Shown piece by piece: positions 7,375-14,356 of a stretch of DNA of 23,542 nucleotides (positions are counted from its first letter, which is position 1; each line of letters opens with the position of its first letter). The notes beneath the pieces were generated by a model that was not told the DNA's origin, did not search any database, and saw nothing but the letters and a program-made list of their open reading frames with translations. The translations under genes were made by a program, and so were the position numbers. Origin of the DNA: Pseudomonadota bacterium (lineage in GTDB: Bacteria > Pseudomonadota > Alphaproteobacteria > Rhizobiales > Xanthobacteraceae); contig JAEZMT010000461.1 in NCBI GenBank assembly GCA_023442085.1, positions 1 to 23,542 of the forward strand, given 5' to 3'.

Positions 7375-8112
7375 GTGAAACTCCAGCATTATCTTGGTGG
7401 TCTCGAAGGCCTCGGGCCCGTCAGCACGGAAACGCGCGTGTTCGTGGAGCCGTGGGAAAAGCGCATCTTCGGCATCCATACGGCGATGATGGCGCTCTCC
7501 AGCCAACTGCCGCTGCCGGCGACGCCCTCCACATTCAACACGGTGTGGACCTGGGCCGATCTGCGCAAGGGCGCGGAATCCCTCAACCCCTTCGATTACT
7601 TCCGGTTCCGGTATTACGAGAAGTGGCTCGGCGGAATATCCGGATATTTCATCGAGAACGGCTATGTCTCGCAAGCCGAGCTCGATGCGCTGACCGAGGA
7701 ATACTACGCCGATCCCGCAAAGCCGCTGCCGAGCGCGGGGGATGCGGCCATCGATGACCGCATCGTGCAGTATCTCGTCGAGGGCGACAGCCCGAAACGC
7801 GACGCATCGGTGATCCATGATTTCGCCGTGGGCGACGCGGTCGTCGTCTGCGACGTGCCTACCGTCGAGCACACCCGCCTTCCGGGCTATCTGCGCAACC
7901 AGACCGGCACGGTGGAGACGGTCTACGCCGGGGCCTACACCTATCTTTGCGACACCGGATCGGACGGCATTGGAGCAGCCATGCCGGTCTATTGCGTGCG
8001 CTTCGATCCCGCCACCCTCTGGCCCGGCAATGCCGAGCCGAACTTCGCCATCTATGCCGACCTCTACGCCCACTACGTCGCCGCGCCGGCTGCTGCGCAG
8101 CAGGCGGCGTGA
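7375..8112 (+). CDS. nthB: Nitrile hydratase beta subunit
   Basis: This 245-residue beta subunit pairs with the alpha subunit to form the metalloenzyme that hydrates nitriles to amides in the cytoplasm. Seen: an N-terminal helical domain with GLEGLGPV and PWEKRIFGIHTAMMAL, then FDYFRFRYYEKWLGGI, and a C-terminal SH3-like domain with DFAVGDAVVV, HTRLPGYLRNQTGTV and a final DLYAHYV, matching the family order F-VGD / HTRxPxYxR / DLWExYL. The end is divergent: the usual FPD after the HG turn reads YLCD, and ELWG reads TLWPG. The GTG start at 7375 is preceded by GAAGGGAG. Beta before alpha is the order of cobalt-type clusters, whereas iron-type clusters have alpha first. Thiocyanate hydrolase is unlikely, as its beta-like domains sit in two separate subunits. 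Confidence 0.92.
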   Translation: MKLQHYLGGLEGLGPVSTETRVFVEPWEKRIFGIHTAMMALSSQLPLPATPSTFNTVWTWADLRKGAESLNPFDYFRFRYYEKWLGGISGYFIENGYVSQAELDALTEEYYADPAKPLPSAGDAAIDDRIVQYLVEGDSPKRDASVIHDFAVGDAVVVCDVPTVEHTRLPGYLRNQTGTVETVYAGAYTYLCDTGSDGIGAAMPVYCVRFDPATLWPGNAEPNFAIYADLYAHYVAAPAAAQQAA

Positions 8113-8142
8113 ACGGCGCGCACTCAACGGGGAGACCCAGCC

Positions 8143-8760
8143 ATGGCCGATCAGTTCAACTACCGCGACGATCGCGAGGCCTATAGCGCGGCCCGCGTCC
8201 GCGCCCTGGAGGCGCTGCTCATCCGCAAGGGCATCATCACCGACCGTTCGGTAGACACGGTGCTCGACTATTTCGAGACGAAGATGGGCCCGTTCAACGG
8301 CGCCAAGATCGTGGCCCGCGCCTGGGTCGATCCCGGCTTCAAGGACCGTCTCGTCGCCGATACGCCCGCTGCCATCGCCGAGCTGGCGCTACCGGAAGGC
8401 ATGGCAGGGGCCGAGGGCGAGCACATGCGTGCGGTCGCAAATGCGCCGGGCGTCCATAACCTCATCATCTGCACGCTCTGCTCCTGCTATCCCTGGCCGG
8501 TGTTGGGGCTGCCGCCCTACTGGTACAAGGACCCGACCTTCCGCAGCCGGGCGGCGCGCGAGCCGAGGGCGGTGCTGAAGGAATTCGGCCTCGCGGTGCC
8601 CGAGAGCACGGAGGTGAAGGTGTGGGATTCGAGCGCGCAGATCCGCTGGTTCGTGGTGCCCGAGCGGCCGGCCGGCACGGAGGGGCTGAGCGAGGCGGAG
8701 CTGGAAGCCCTGGTCACGCCAGAGGCCATGATGGGCGTCGCCGTCGCCCGCGCGGCGTAG
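8143..8760 (+). CDS. nthA: Nitrile hydratase alpha subunit, cobalt type
   Basis: This 205-residue metal-bearing subunit holds the claw setting CTLCSC at residues 110-115 (Cys110, Cys113, Ser114, Cys115), followed by YPWPVLGLPPYWYK. In known enzymes the second and third cysteines are oxidised to sulfinate and sulfenate and, with backbone amides, bind a low-spin metal. Thr between the first two claw cysteines marks the cobalt type; iron enzymes have Ser there (CSLCSC). Other conserved blocks seen are VDTVLDYFETKMGPFNGAKIVARAW and VKVWDSSAQIRWFVVPERP. A strong GGGGAG site precedes the ATG. It lies 30 bp after beta and 11 bp before the p14K-like activator. The cobalt assignment agrees with a CbiM gene in the same cluster. 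Confidence 0.96.
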   Translation: MADQFNYRDDREAYSAARVRALEALLIRKGIITDRSVDTVLDYFETKMGPFNGAKIVARAWVDPGFKDRLVADTPAAIAELALPEGMAGAEGEHMRAVANAPGVHNLIICTLCSCYPWPVLGLPPYWYKDPTFRSRAAREPRAVLKEFGLAVPESTEVKVWDSSAQIRWFVVPERPAGTEGLSEAELEALVTPEAMMGVAVARAA

Positions 8761-8771
8761 GGGAGCGCGCG

Positions 8772-9122
8772 ATGCTCACCCGCTTCGAGCAGTTCGCCGT
8801 CACCGAGATGATGGGCCAGCCGGACACCCCGCCCCGGGCCAACGGCACGCTGTGCTTCGGTAGCGAATGGGAGCGGACGGCCTTCGGCGTCGCGCTCACC
8901 CTCGCGCGCAACGGCTATTTCGAATGGGATGATTTCCGCGACGAGCTCATCGCGGAAATCGGCCGATGGGAGGCCGCGCACCCCGACGACCGGTCATCCT
9001 GGAACTATTACGAGCGCTGGCTCGCCGCGCTGGAAACGGCAGTGGTCAAGACCGGCCTCCTCGACCCGGCGGAGCTGTCCGCCGCACTGTCCGCCGCCTT
9101 GGACGAACCGCACGCCGCCTGA
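8772..9122 (+). CDS. Nitrile hydratase accessory/activator protein, p14K type
   Basis: This 116-residue protein resembles the N-terminal domain of nitrile hydratase beta subunits, as the activators NhlE/NhhG and p14K do. In Rhodococcus these proteins escort the alpha subunit and bring about cobalt insertion and cysteine oxidation by subunit swapping. Seen: SEWERTAFGVALTLARNGYFEWDDF, then NYYERWLAALETAVVKTGLL, which align by eye with the family pattern pWEaqAFalavaLhexGlFtW / YYxhWLxALE. The ATG at 8772 lies 11 bp after the alpha stop, with GGGAG ahead of it; the longer frame upstream (from 8622) only overlaps alpha. The presence of both a p14K-type and a CobW-type helper in one cluster is notable. 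Confidence 0.88.
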   Translation: MLTRFEQFAVTEMMGQPDTPPRANGTLCFGSEWERTAFGVALTLARNGYFEWDDFRDELIAEIGRWEAAHPDDRSSWNYYERWLAALETAVVKTGLLDPAELSAALSAALDEPHAA

Positions 9123-9169
9123 CGCCGTCCGCGGCCTTCCCCACCCTTACGACCCGACGGAGCACATCC

Positions 9170-9859
9170 ATGCATATCGAACCCGGCCTTGTGGACGGTA
9201 CCAAGATCGTCCTCAGCTATGCGACAGGCGGCGCCGCGCTCATCTACACGGCGAAGCTCTGCCTCGAGAGCGCGCGAGTGCGCGGCCCGCTGTCGCTCGC
9301 CGTGCGCAGCCTCGCCACCACTGCCCTCGTCTTCTCCTTCTTCGAGATCCTCCCGCATCACCCGGTGGGTGTCTCCGAGGTGCATCTGATCCTTGGCTCG
9401 ACGCTGTTCCTGATATTCGGCGCGGCGCCGGCGGCGGTGGGGCTCGCGCTCGGGCTGCTGGTGCAGGGCCTGTTCTTCGCGCCCTTCGACCTGCCGCAAT
9501 ACGGCATGAACGTCACGACGCTTCTGGTGCCGCTGTTCGCGCTCACCGGTCTCGCGACGCGCATCATCGCCCCCGCGACGCCCTATGTGGATCTCAGCTA
9601 TCGGCAGGCGTTCGCCTTGTCGGCCACCTACCAGGGCGGAATCGTCGCCTGGGTGGCCTTTTGGGCGCTCTACGGCCAGGGCTTCTCGATGGAGAATGTG
9701 GGGGCGATCGCCGCGTTCGGAGGCGCCTATCTCCTTGTCATCGCCATCGAGCCGCTGGTGGACCTCGCGGTGCTGGCGGCGGCCAAGGCGGTCGGCGGCG
9801 CCCGTCAGCGGCCAGCCGCGCGCTCGGCGGTGGGGCGCCGGCTGTTCCGCCCGGCCTAA
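9170..9859 (+). CDS. cbiM: CbiM-family cobalt/nickel permease (ECF transporter substrate-specific component)
   Basis: This 229-residue membrane protein has the CbiM layout: the N-terminus MHIEPG, whose His2 and free amino terminus bind Co2+ in characterised CbiM/NikM, then SYATGGAALIYTAKL, FEILPHHPVGVSEVHLILGS, LGLLVQGLFFAPFDLPQYGMNV and about six to seven hydrophobic segments. The ATG at 9170 is preceded by GGAG and leaves the metal-binding N-terminus intact, which decides the start; the longer frame from 8966 would bury it. No CbiN, CbiQ or CbiO gene is in the window, so it is an orphan component here. It follows the nitrile hydratase activator by 47 bp and probably supplies cobalt to that enzyme. 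Nickel cannot be excluded by sequence. Confidence 0.87.
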   Translation: MHIEPGLVDGTKIVLSYATGGAALIYTAKLCLESARVRGPLSLAVRSLATTALVFSFFEILPHHPVGVSEVHLILGSTLFLIFGAAPAAVGLALGLLVQGLFFAPFDLPQYGMNVTTLLVPLFALTGLATRIIAPATPYVDLSYRQAFALSATYQGGIVAWVAFWALYGQGFSMENVGAIAAFGGAYLLVIAIEPLVDLAVLAAAKAVGGARQRPAARSAVGRRLFRPA

Positions 9860-9891
9860 GCGGAAGCCCCGCGCCGGGGAAGTCATGGTAC

Positions 9892-9915
9892 CGTGCCGGG
9901 GGCGCCCCCGGCACG
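9892..9915 (+). terminator. Perfect 24-bp G+C-rich palindrome after cbiM
   Basis: The 12 bases at 9892-9903 (beginning CGTGCCGGGGG) are the exact reverse complement of 9904-9915, with no mismatch and no spacer. As RNA this gives a very stable hairpin, 32 bp after the cbiM stop. No U-tract follows, so it is not a classic intrinsic terminator. It may still end or stabilise the cluster transcript, or as DNA serve as an operator for the regulator gene that starts 43 bp downstream. Confidence 0.5.
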
Positions 9916-9929
9916 ACGGCGCGAGCCGT
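9916..9929 (+). repeat. Second small hairpin with GNRA-type loop abutting the palindrome
   Basis: ACGGC (9916-9920), a GCGA tetraloop (9921-9924) and GCCGT (9925-9929) form a 5-bp stem immediately after the 24-bp palindrome. GCGA is a GNRA-class loop. The tandem arrangement in the leader of the regulator gene suggests an RNA structure, but its role is not known. Confidence 0.35.
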
Positions 9930-9958
9930 CAGGCCGATGAGCCAGTGGAGGGAAGGAC

Positions 9959-10990
9959 ATGCGGATTGCGATACTCGCCCCGCCGGGCGTCCAGTCGCTT
10001 GATGTGGTCGGTCCTGCGGAGATCTTCTGGGAGGCCGCCCGCCGCCTCGGCGATCCGGCCGCCTACGATGTCCAGGTCATCTCCACGGGCGCCCCCTCCA
10101 TCGGCGGCACCGGCCAACTGCGCTTTCTGGCCGACCGTACCATCTTCGACCCTGACGAGCCCATCGACACGCTCCTCGTCGCGGGCGATCCCGCGTTTCA
10201 GGAAATCGATCCCGAGGTCATCTCCTGGCTCCGGCGCCGCGTGCCGACCGTGAGGCGCTACGGTTCCATCTGCACCGGCGTGTTCCTGCTCGCGGCGGCG
10301 GGTCTGCTCGACGACAAGCGCGTTACCACCCATTGGGAATGCGCCGAGCGGTTCAGCCGCCAGTTCCCTGATATCGCGCTCGATACCGATGCCATCTTCC
10401 TCCGTGATGGCCCGCTGATCACCGCGGCCGGGGTGACCTCCGGTATCGACCTCGCCCTCGCGCTGGTGGAAGAGGACCACGGGCGCAACGTGGCGATGAT
10501 CACGGCGCGCTACATGGTGGTCTTCCTGCGCCGGCCAGGAGGGCAATCCCAGTTCAGCGCCCATCTGGTAGGGCAGATGGCCGAGACGAGCATGATCCAG
10601 AAGGCGCAGGCCTATATCCTCGCCAACATCGCTCATCCGCTCTCGGTCGACCATGTGGCGCAGACCATCGGCATGAGCCCGCGCAACTTCGCCCGCGTGT
10701 TTCGCCGCGAGGTCGGGATGACCCCGGCCGATTTCGTCGCTGCCGCCCGCGTGGATGCCGCCCGCCGCCTGCTGGAGGACACCGCGCAGCCGCTTCAGCG
10801 CATCGCCACGAGCTGCGGCTTCGCCGACATGAACACCATGCGGCGCATCTTCGCCAAGACCATCGGCGTGACCCCAGCCGCCTATCGCAGCCGCTTCCAT
10901 CCCGGTCTGCATGTCGTTCCGCCTGTCATGTCCCCCGGGCATCGCGGCACGCCCGTGGCGGAAGGTGCAGCGGGCCGCGGCATGGCCTGA
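9959..10990 (+). CDS. GlxA-like AraC-family transcriptional regulator with DJ-1/PfpI (isonitrile hydratase-like) sensor domain
   Basis: This 343-residue regulator has two parts. Residues 1-190 are a DJ-1/PfpI class I glutamine-amidotransferase-like domain: SLDVVGPAEIF with Asp15, and GSICTGVFLLAAAGLL with Cys105 at the nucleophile elbow, then VTTHW. Residues 215-315 are an AraC-type double helix-turn-helix (VDHVAQTIGMSPRNFARVFRREVG and IATSCGFADMNTMRRIFAKTIG). Isonitrile hydratase of Pseudomonas belongs to the same DJ-1 branch and uses an Asp and a Cys-Thr at comparable places. Such residues are widely kept in GlxA-like regulators, so catalysis is not implied. The start at 9959 has GGAAGG just ahead. 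Its position after the nitrile hydratase cluster suggests it senses a nitrile or related compound and controls the cluster (inference). Confidence 0.9.
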   Translation: MRIAILAPPGVQSLDVVGPAEIFWEAARRLGDPAAYDVQVISTGAPSIGGTGQLRFLADRTIFDPDEPIDTLLVAGDPAFQEIDPEVISWLRRRVPTVRRYGSICTGVFLLAAAGLLDDKRVTTHWECAERFSRQFPDIALDTDAIFLRDGPLITAAGVTSGIDLALALVEEDHGRNVAMITARYMVVFLRRPGGQSQFSAHLVGQMAETSMIQKAQAYILANIAHPLSVDHVAQTIGMSPRNFARVFRREVGMTPADFVAAARVDAARRLLEDTAQPLQRIATSCGFADMNTMRRIFAKTIGVTPAAYRSRFHPGLHVVPPVMSPGHRGTPVAEGAAGRGMA

Positions 10991-11010
10991 GGGGTGCCGT
11001 CGCGTTCGGG

Positions 11011-11670
11011 TCAGCCGCCCAGCGAATTGATGCTGAATGCGAGAATGCCGATGTTGAAAATGAAGGCGGCGAGGCAATGGAACGTCACCGCCCGGCGCAT
11101 GTACGTGCTTGTCACCTCCACATCCGAGGTCTGGAACGTCATGCCTAGGCAGAAAGAAAAATAGATGAAATCCCAATAATTGGGTTCGCTTGTCTCAGGA
11201 AACGCCAGGCCGCCGACGTCCGTGTCGTCTTCTGCGTTTGTATAGAACAGATGGGCGTAGTGGATGGTATAGACCGTATTGCTGAAGAACCACGCCAAAA
11301 CCAATGTCAGCACGATCAACGTGATCGTACCGGGGCCGGCGCTACCCTTTTCCATCAGCTCGCTGGCCACAATCGTGAGGATCAGCAGCCCCATGACGAA
11401 CGTCAGCGCCAGCAGCGCCGGCCGGTTGGCGTCATTGCGTTTGGCGTTCGCCCGCATGTCGCTGGGCGCATCGTCCAGCAGGCCGTAGCAGGACAAGAGA
11501 AAGATGGCCGCGGCGACATCGAACCCGATCATGAAGCCAAGGCGCCAGCCCAAGAGCCATACGGATACCCCGCCAACAATGACCAGCAGGACTGCGAACG
11601 CGATGAAGCGCACCGGGGCAACCACGTTTCCGATGCTGCGCCTTGCTGCATGTGATGGGAGTAAAGGCAT
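11011..11670 (-). CDS. DUF1345 family membrane protein
   Basis: This 219-residue membrane protein has about five hydrophobic segments. The conserved C-terminal block DFIYFSFCLGMTFQTSDVEVTS followed by MRRAVTFHCLAAFIFNIGILA is characteristic of DUF1345, a family of unknown function. I chose ATG 11670 because a GGAGG lies 10 bases upstream and the protein then begins MPLLPSHAARR; the frame continues upstream to 11769 without support. It converges with the GlxA-like regulator, leaving 20 bp between stops. The codon use looks slightly less G+C-biased than its neighbours, which could be ordinary variation in a poorly expressed membrane gene. Confidence 0.85.
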   Translation of the reverse strand: MPLLPSHAARRSIGNVVAPVRFIAFAVLLVIVGGVSVWLLGWRLGFMIGFDVAAAIFLLSCYGLLDDAPSDMRANAKRNDANRPALLALTFVMGLLILTIVASELMEKGSAGPGTITLIVLTLVLAWFFSNTVYTIHYAHLFYTNAEDDTDVGGLAFPETSEPNYWDFIYFSFCLGMTFQTSDVEVTSTYMRRAVTFHCLAAFIFNIGILAFSINSLGG

Positions 11671-11919
11671 CCGTCCCTGACCTCCGGCCCAAGGGGGGAT
11701 GGGCCTCGTGCCGACGATACCAGTATCGGGAGACTGCCTCGCAGCAAATCGGGAACCCGATCCCTCCAACGAAGATCATCGCGGCCACCGCGGAACGCCG
11801 ACGGCGACGGGTTGAGGAAAGCGGGCTAGATCTACGACCAGACCGTGTACCGTTGGCATTCCAATTGGCCGAAGCACAGCTTGGGGGAGCGGCCCTCGGC
11901 GTGAGCCTTTGGCCAAAAA

Positions 11920-11995
11920 TGGTGGGCCCGGAGGGACTTGAACCCCCAACCTAACCGTTATGAGCGGTCAGCTCTAACCATTGAGCTACAGGCCC
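11920..11995 (-). tRNA. tRNA with CAU anticodon, probably tRNA-Ile2 (lysidine-modified)
   Basis: The complement of 11920-11995 folds as a complete 76-nt tRNA with encoded CCA. The acceptor stem is GGGCCTG/CGGGCCC, the D arm is GCTC...GAGC, the anticodon stem GACCG/CGGTT holds the loop CTCATAA, and the T arm has TTCAAGT. CAU tRNAs are initiator Met, elongator Met or Ile2. It has a normal paired first base pair (G1-C72), so it is not an initiator. The pairs C4-G69 and C5-G68 are determinants for lysidine synthetase TilS in E. coli tRNA-Ile2, which favours Ile2 over elongator Met. No duplicated tRNA end marking an integrated element was seen nearby. Confidence 0.93.
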
Positions 11996-12033
11996 CGACG
12001 CGCAGCGTCTGGTTGCTGCTCTAGCAATCCTGC

Positions 12034-12063
12034 CTGCCGGGAACAACAGATTCCCGTCGGCAG
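12034..12063. repeat. Imperfect hairpin between the tRNA and SIMPL genes
   Basis: CTGCCGGGAA (12034-12043) pairs with TTCCC (12051-12055) plus GGCAG (12059-12063), with a three-base bulge and a seven-base loop. It lies about 39 bp upstream of the tRNA 5' end on the minus strand and about 120 bp before the SIMPL start on the plus strand. It has no run of T on either side. Function is not clear. Confidence 0.3.
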
Positions 12064-12184
12064 GTGCCGTCGGGTCGCCAGGGTGGGGATGGCGGGCGGC
12101 TTCGCCGCAATGGTGCCGCGTTCGCGCTGTCGTCTCCCGTTCCGTGTCCCCGGACATCGGCCGGGACCGAACGAGGATACCGTC

Positions 12185-12934
12185 ATGCGTCATGCGCCCC
12201 GCATCGTTTCCATTCCGCGCGTCGCCACTCGCGCGGCGGTCGTGTTCGCGGCGGCTCTGGCCGCGACGCTGGCCGTTGCCGGACCGGCAGCGGCGGCAGC
12301 GACCATCACGGTGGTCGGCGAGGCGAAGCGCACCGCGCCGCCGGACATGGCAGTCCTCACCACCGGCGTCGTCAGCAATGCCAAGACGGCGGACGAGGCG
12401 CTGGCGGCCAATTCCAAGGCCGTTTCGGAGGTGATCGCAGCGCTGAAGGCGGCCGGCATCGCGCCGAACGACATCTCCACCTCGTCTTTCTCTATCCAGC
12501 CCCAGCAGTCCTATCCGCAGCCGCCGTCCCGGGAGGCGCCGAAGCTGATCGGGTTCGAGGTGCGCAATTCGGTGCGGATCACGGTGCGCGATCTCGGCAA
12601 GCTTGGTGCTCTGCTGGACAAGGTGGTGCAATCCGGCGCCAATCAGGCCTCTGGCCTTTCTTTCGCGCTCGCCGACAGCGAGCGGCTCGAAGGCGAGGCG
12701 CGCGCCGCCTCCGTGAAGGATGCCATCGATCAGGCGAAAGGCGTCGCGGCGGCCGCGGGGCTTCGGCTGACCCGCATCATGTCCATCCAGCCGGAGGGGC
12801 AGAGCGGTGGGCCCATCATGCCGGCGCCCATGATGATGAAGGCCGATGCGGCCCGCATGGCGGTGCCCGTGGAAGCCGGTGAGATCGAGGTCCGGGCGCG
12901 TACCGTGCTGGTCTACGAGGCCGAGCCCCAGTGA
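12185..12934 (+). CDS. SIMPL domain (DUF541) secreted protein
   Basis: This 249-residue protein has a signal peptide (basic start, a hydrophobic core around residues 17-33, cleavage near the Ala run at 35-39), so it acts in the periplasm or is attached to the outer membrane. The mature part begins TITVVGEAKRTAPPDMAVLTTGV, the conserved opening of SIMPL/DUF541 proteins. It contains NDISTSSFSIQPQQSY, FEVRNSVRITVRDLGKLG and a C-terminal EIEVRARTVLVYE. The family includes BP26/OMP28 of Brucella, which forms ring-shaped oligomers; its biochemical role is unsettled. The start at 12185 follows a GAGGA. Length fits the family. Confidence 0.9.
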   Translation: MRHAPRIVSIPRVATRAAVVFAAALAATLAVAGPAAAAATITVVGEAKRTAPPDMAVLTTGVVSNAKTADEALAANSKAVSEVIAALKAAGIAPNDISTSSFSIQPQQSYPQPPSREAPKLIGFEVRNSVRITVRDLGKLGALLDKVVQSGANQASGLSFALADSERLEGEARAASVKDAIDQAKGVAAAAGLRLTRIMSIQPEGQSGGPIMPAPMMMKADAARMAVPVEAGEIEVRARTVLVYEAEPQ

Positions 12935-13081
12935 CGGGCCGGCGTGCCATCGGGCGCGGTTCTTCGCTGCAAGGCTTTATGATAGATCAGGATTGATGAC
13001 CGATTCTGCCGTCGGCGGGTGGAGAAGGGAATCGGCGCTTCCTGAGTTCGTCTTTCACGCTCCGCCGCTCCTGGAACGCCC

Positions 13082-14356
13082 ATGGCGCCTTGGTCGGATT
13101 GGCCGCATGTTCCGGTTGCCACCGGTGTTCCGGGTGGGCGCAGGGTGCAGTATGCCGCCCTACCGTATCGTGTCCGGCGGGATGGCGAAGTGCAGATTCG
13201 CCTCATCACCTCGCGCGAGACGCGCCGCTGGGTGATCCCCAAGGGGTGGCCCATCAAGGGCCTGACCCCGCCCAAGACGGCGGCGCGCGAATGTTATGAG
13301 GAAGCCGGCCTCGTCGGCGTCGTCTCCCGTGAGCCTCTGGGCGCCTACACCTACGAGAAGCGCCTCGGCACCCGCTCGGTGCTCTGCGACGTGCTGGTAT
13401 TCCCCCTCAAGGTGAAGCGGCTGTTGCAGAAATGGCCGGAGCGCTTCCAGCGGTACGGCTTCTGGTTCTCCGTGGAGACGGCGGCTGCGGCGGTTCAGGA
13501 GGAGGATCTCTCCGAATTGATCCTGTCGTTCGGAGCCATCATGGCGCGGCGCTGGGCGGAGAAGAGGGCCGAAGCGGCGGGAGCAGACGAGCAGCCTGAA
13601 GCCAAGGCGAAGCCGCCGAAAGTGAAGGCGGCGAAGGCTCAGGACGACAGGCCTTCGGGCAGCAAGGCCAAGGTCGCCAAAGGCAAGGACGCTGCGACGG
13701 CACACCCGGTGCCCGAGGCGCCGAAGGTCAAGGTGCCGAAGGAGGCTAAGCCGGCCAAGGCTGACGCCAAACCATCGAAGGCCAAAACCCCGAAGGCCAA
13801 AACGCCCAAGGCGAAGACAGGGAAGGGGAAAGCCGCAAAGAGCGAGGCAACGGGCGCCATCGCGCAGGAGAGCCCGTATCTCAGCGAGGCAGGGGACAAA
13901 GAAACCGCGCCGATTGCCGTGGCCAAGCCAGCCAAGAAGAAGGTGTCGAAAGCGCCTCCGGTGAAGGCGAAGACTGCGTCGGTAGAGCCCAGCCCGGCTG
14001 AAGCGGGGGCAAAGACAAAGGACGCCGCGAAAAAGGCGGTCGCCAAGCCAGCCAAGATGGCAACGCCGGCGAAGATGGTGACACCCGCCAAGGTCGCGCG
14101 TCCCAAAGCGACGAAGGGCAACGGGACGAAGGCCAAGGCGGCTGTGAAGGCTGTGCCGGCGAAGGCTGCTCCGGCAAAATCCGCGGCCAAAGCTGCGTTT
14201 GCAAAGAAGCCGGCTGTAAAGGCCAAGGCGATGAAAAACGCCCAGTCCCCTCTCGCCCCCGTCGCCGAAGGGGCCGGCGCGAGCAAGAAAGGTCGGCCGC
14301 GGAAGGCGGCTGCGCCCAAATCCACGACCAAACCCGCACCCAAGCCGAAGCGTTAG
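13082..14356 (+). CDS. Nudix hydrolase fused to a long Lys/Ala/Pro-rich, histone-H1-like tail
   Basis: Residues 22-155 form a Nudix domain of the diphosphoinositol-polyphosphate-phosphohydrolase-like branch (RRWVIPKGWPIKG, then REcyEEaGL). The Nudix box spans residues 55-77: Gly55, Arg69-Glu70, Glu73-Glu74 and Gly76 are in place, so metal binding is kept, but the first Glu (position 61) is Leu. Relatives hydrolyse dinucleoside polyphosphates, inositol pyrophosphates or similar. From about residue 172 to 424 the protein is low-complexity, built from Lys, Ala, Pro, Thr and Val in PKAK/AKPAK units, as in histone H1-like proteins. Family members usually stop near residue 155-170. The ATG at 13082 has only a weak ribosome-binding site; a GTG at 13145 would start exactly at the conserved VQYAALPYR. 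Substrate and tail role are unknown. Confidence 0.88.
   Translation: MAPWSDWPHVPVATGVPGGRRVQYAALPYRVRRDGEVQIRLITSRETRRWVIPKGWPIKGLTPPKTAARECYEEAGLVGVVSREPLGAYTYEKRLGTRSVLCDVLVFPLKVKRLLQKWPERFQRYGFWFSVETAAAAVQEEDLSELILSFGAIMARRWAEKRAEAAGADEQPEAKAKPPKVKAAKAQDDRPSGSKAKVAKGKDAATAHPVPEAPKVKVPKEAKPAKADAKPSKAKTPKAKTPKAKTGKGKAAKSEATGAIAQESPYLSEAGDKETAPIAVAKPAKKKVSKAPPVKAKTASVEPSPAEAGAKTKDAAKKAVAKPAKMATPAKMVTPAKVARPKATKGNGTKAKAAVKAVPAKAAPAKSAAKAAFAKKPAVKAKAMKNAQSPLAPVAEGAGASKKGRPRKAAAPKSTTKPAPKPKR
13598..14353 (+). repeat. Low-complexity Lys/Ala/Pro coding repeats (H1-like tail)
   Basis: This is a degenerate tandem of 4- to 5-residue units inside the Nudix gene. The clearest copies are KAKTPKAKTPKAKTGKGK around 13780-13830 and AKPAKK / AKPAKM units near 13921 and 14044. 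The DNA repeats are imperfect (AAR codons for Lys, GCN for Ala), so they arose by old duplication or composition bias, not recent slippage. Length is likely to vary among strains. Confidence 0.7.

Noticed and set aside
7375..9122. Thiocyanate hydrolase instead of nitrile hydratase
   Set aside because: Thiocyanate hydrolase has three subunits with the beta-like part split in two. Here a full-length beta is present, and the alpha motif continues YPWPVLGLPPYWYK as in nitrile hydratases.
11920..11995. tRNA gene as an attachment site of an integrated element
   Set aside because: No integrase gene and no repeat of the tRNA 3' end were found in the window.
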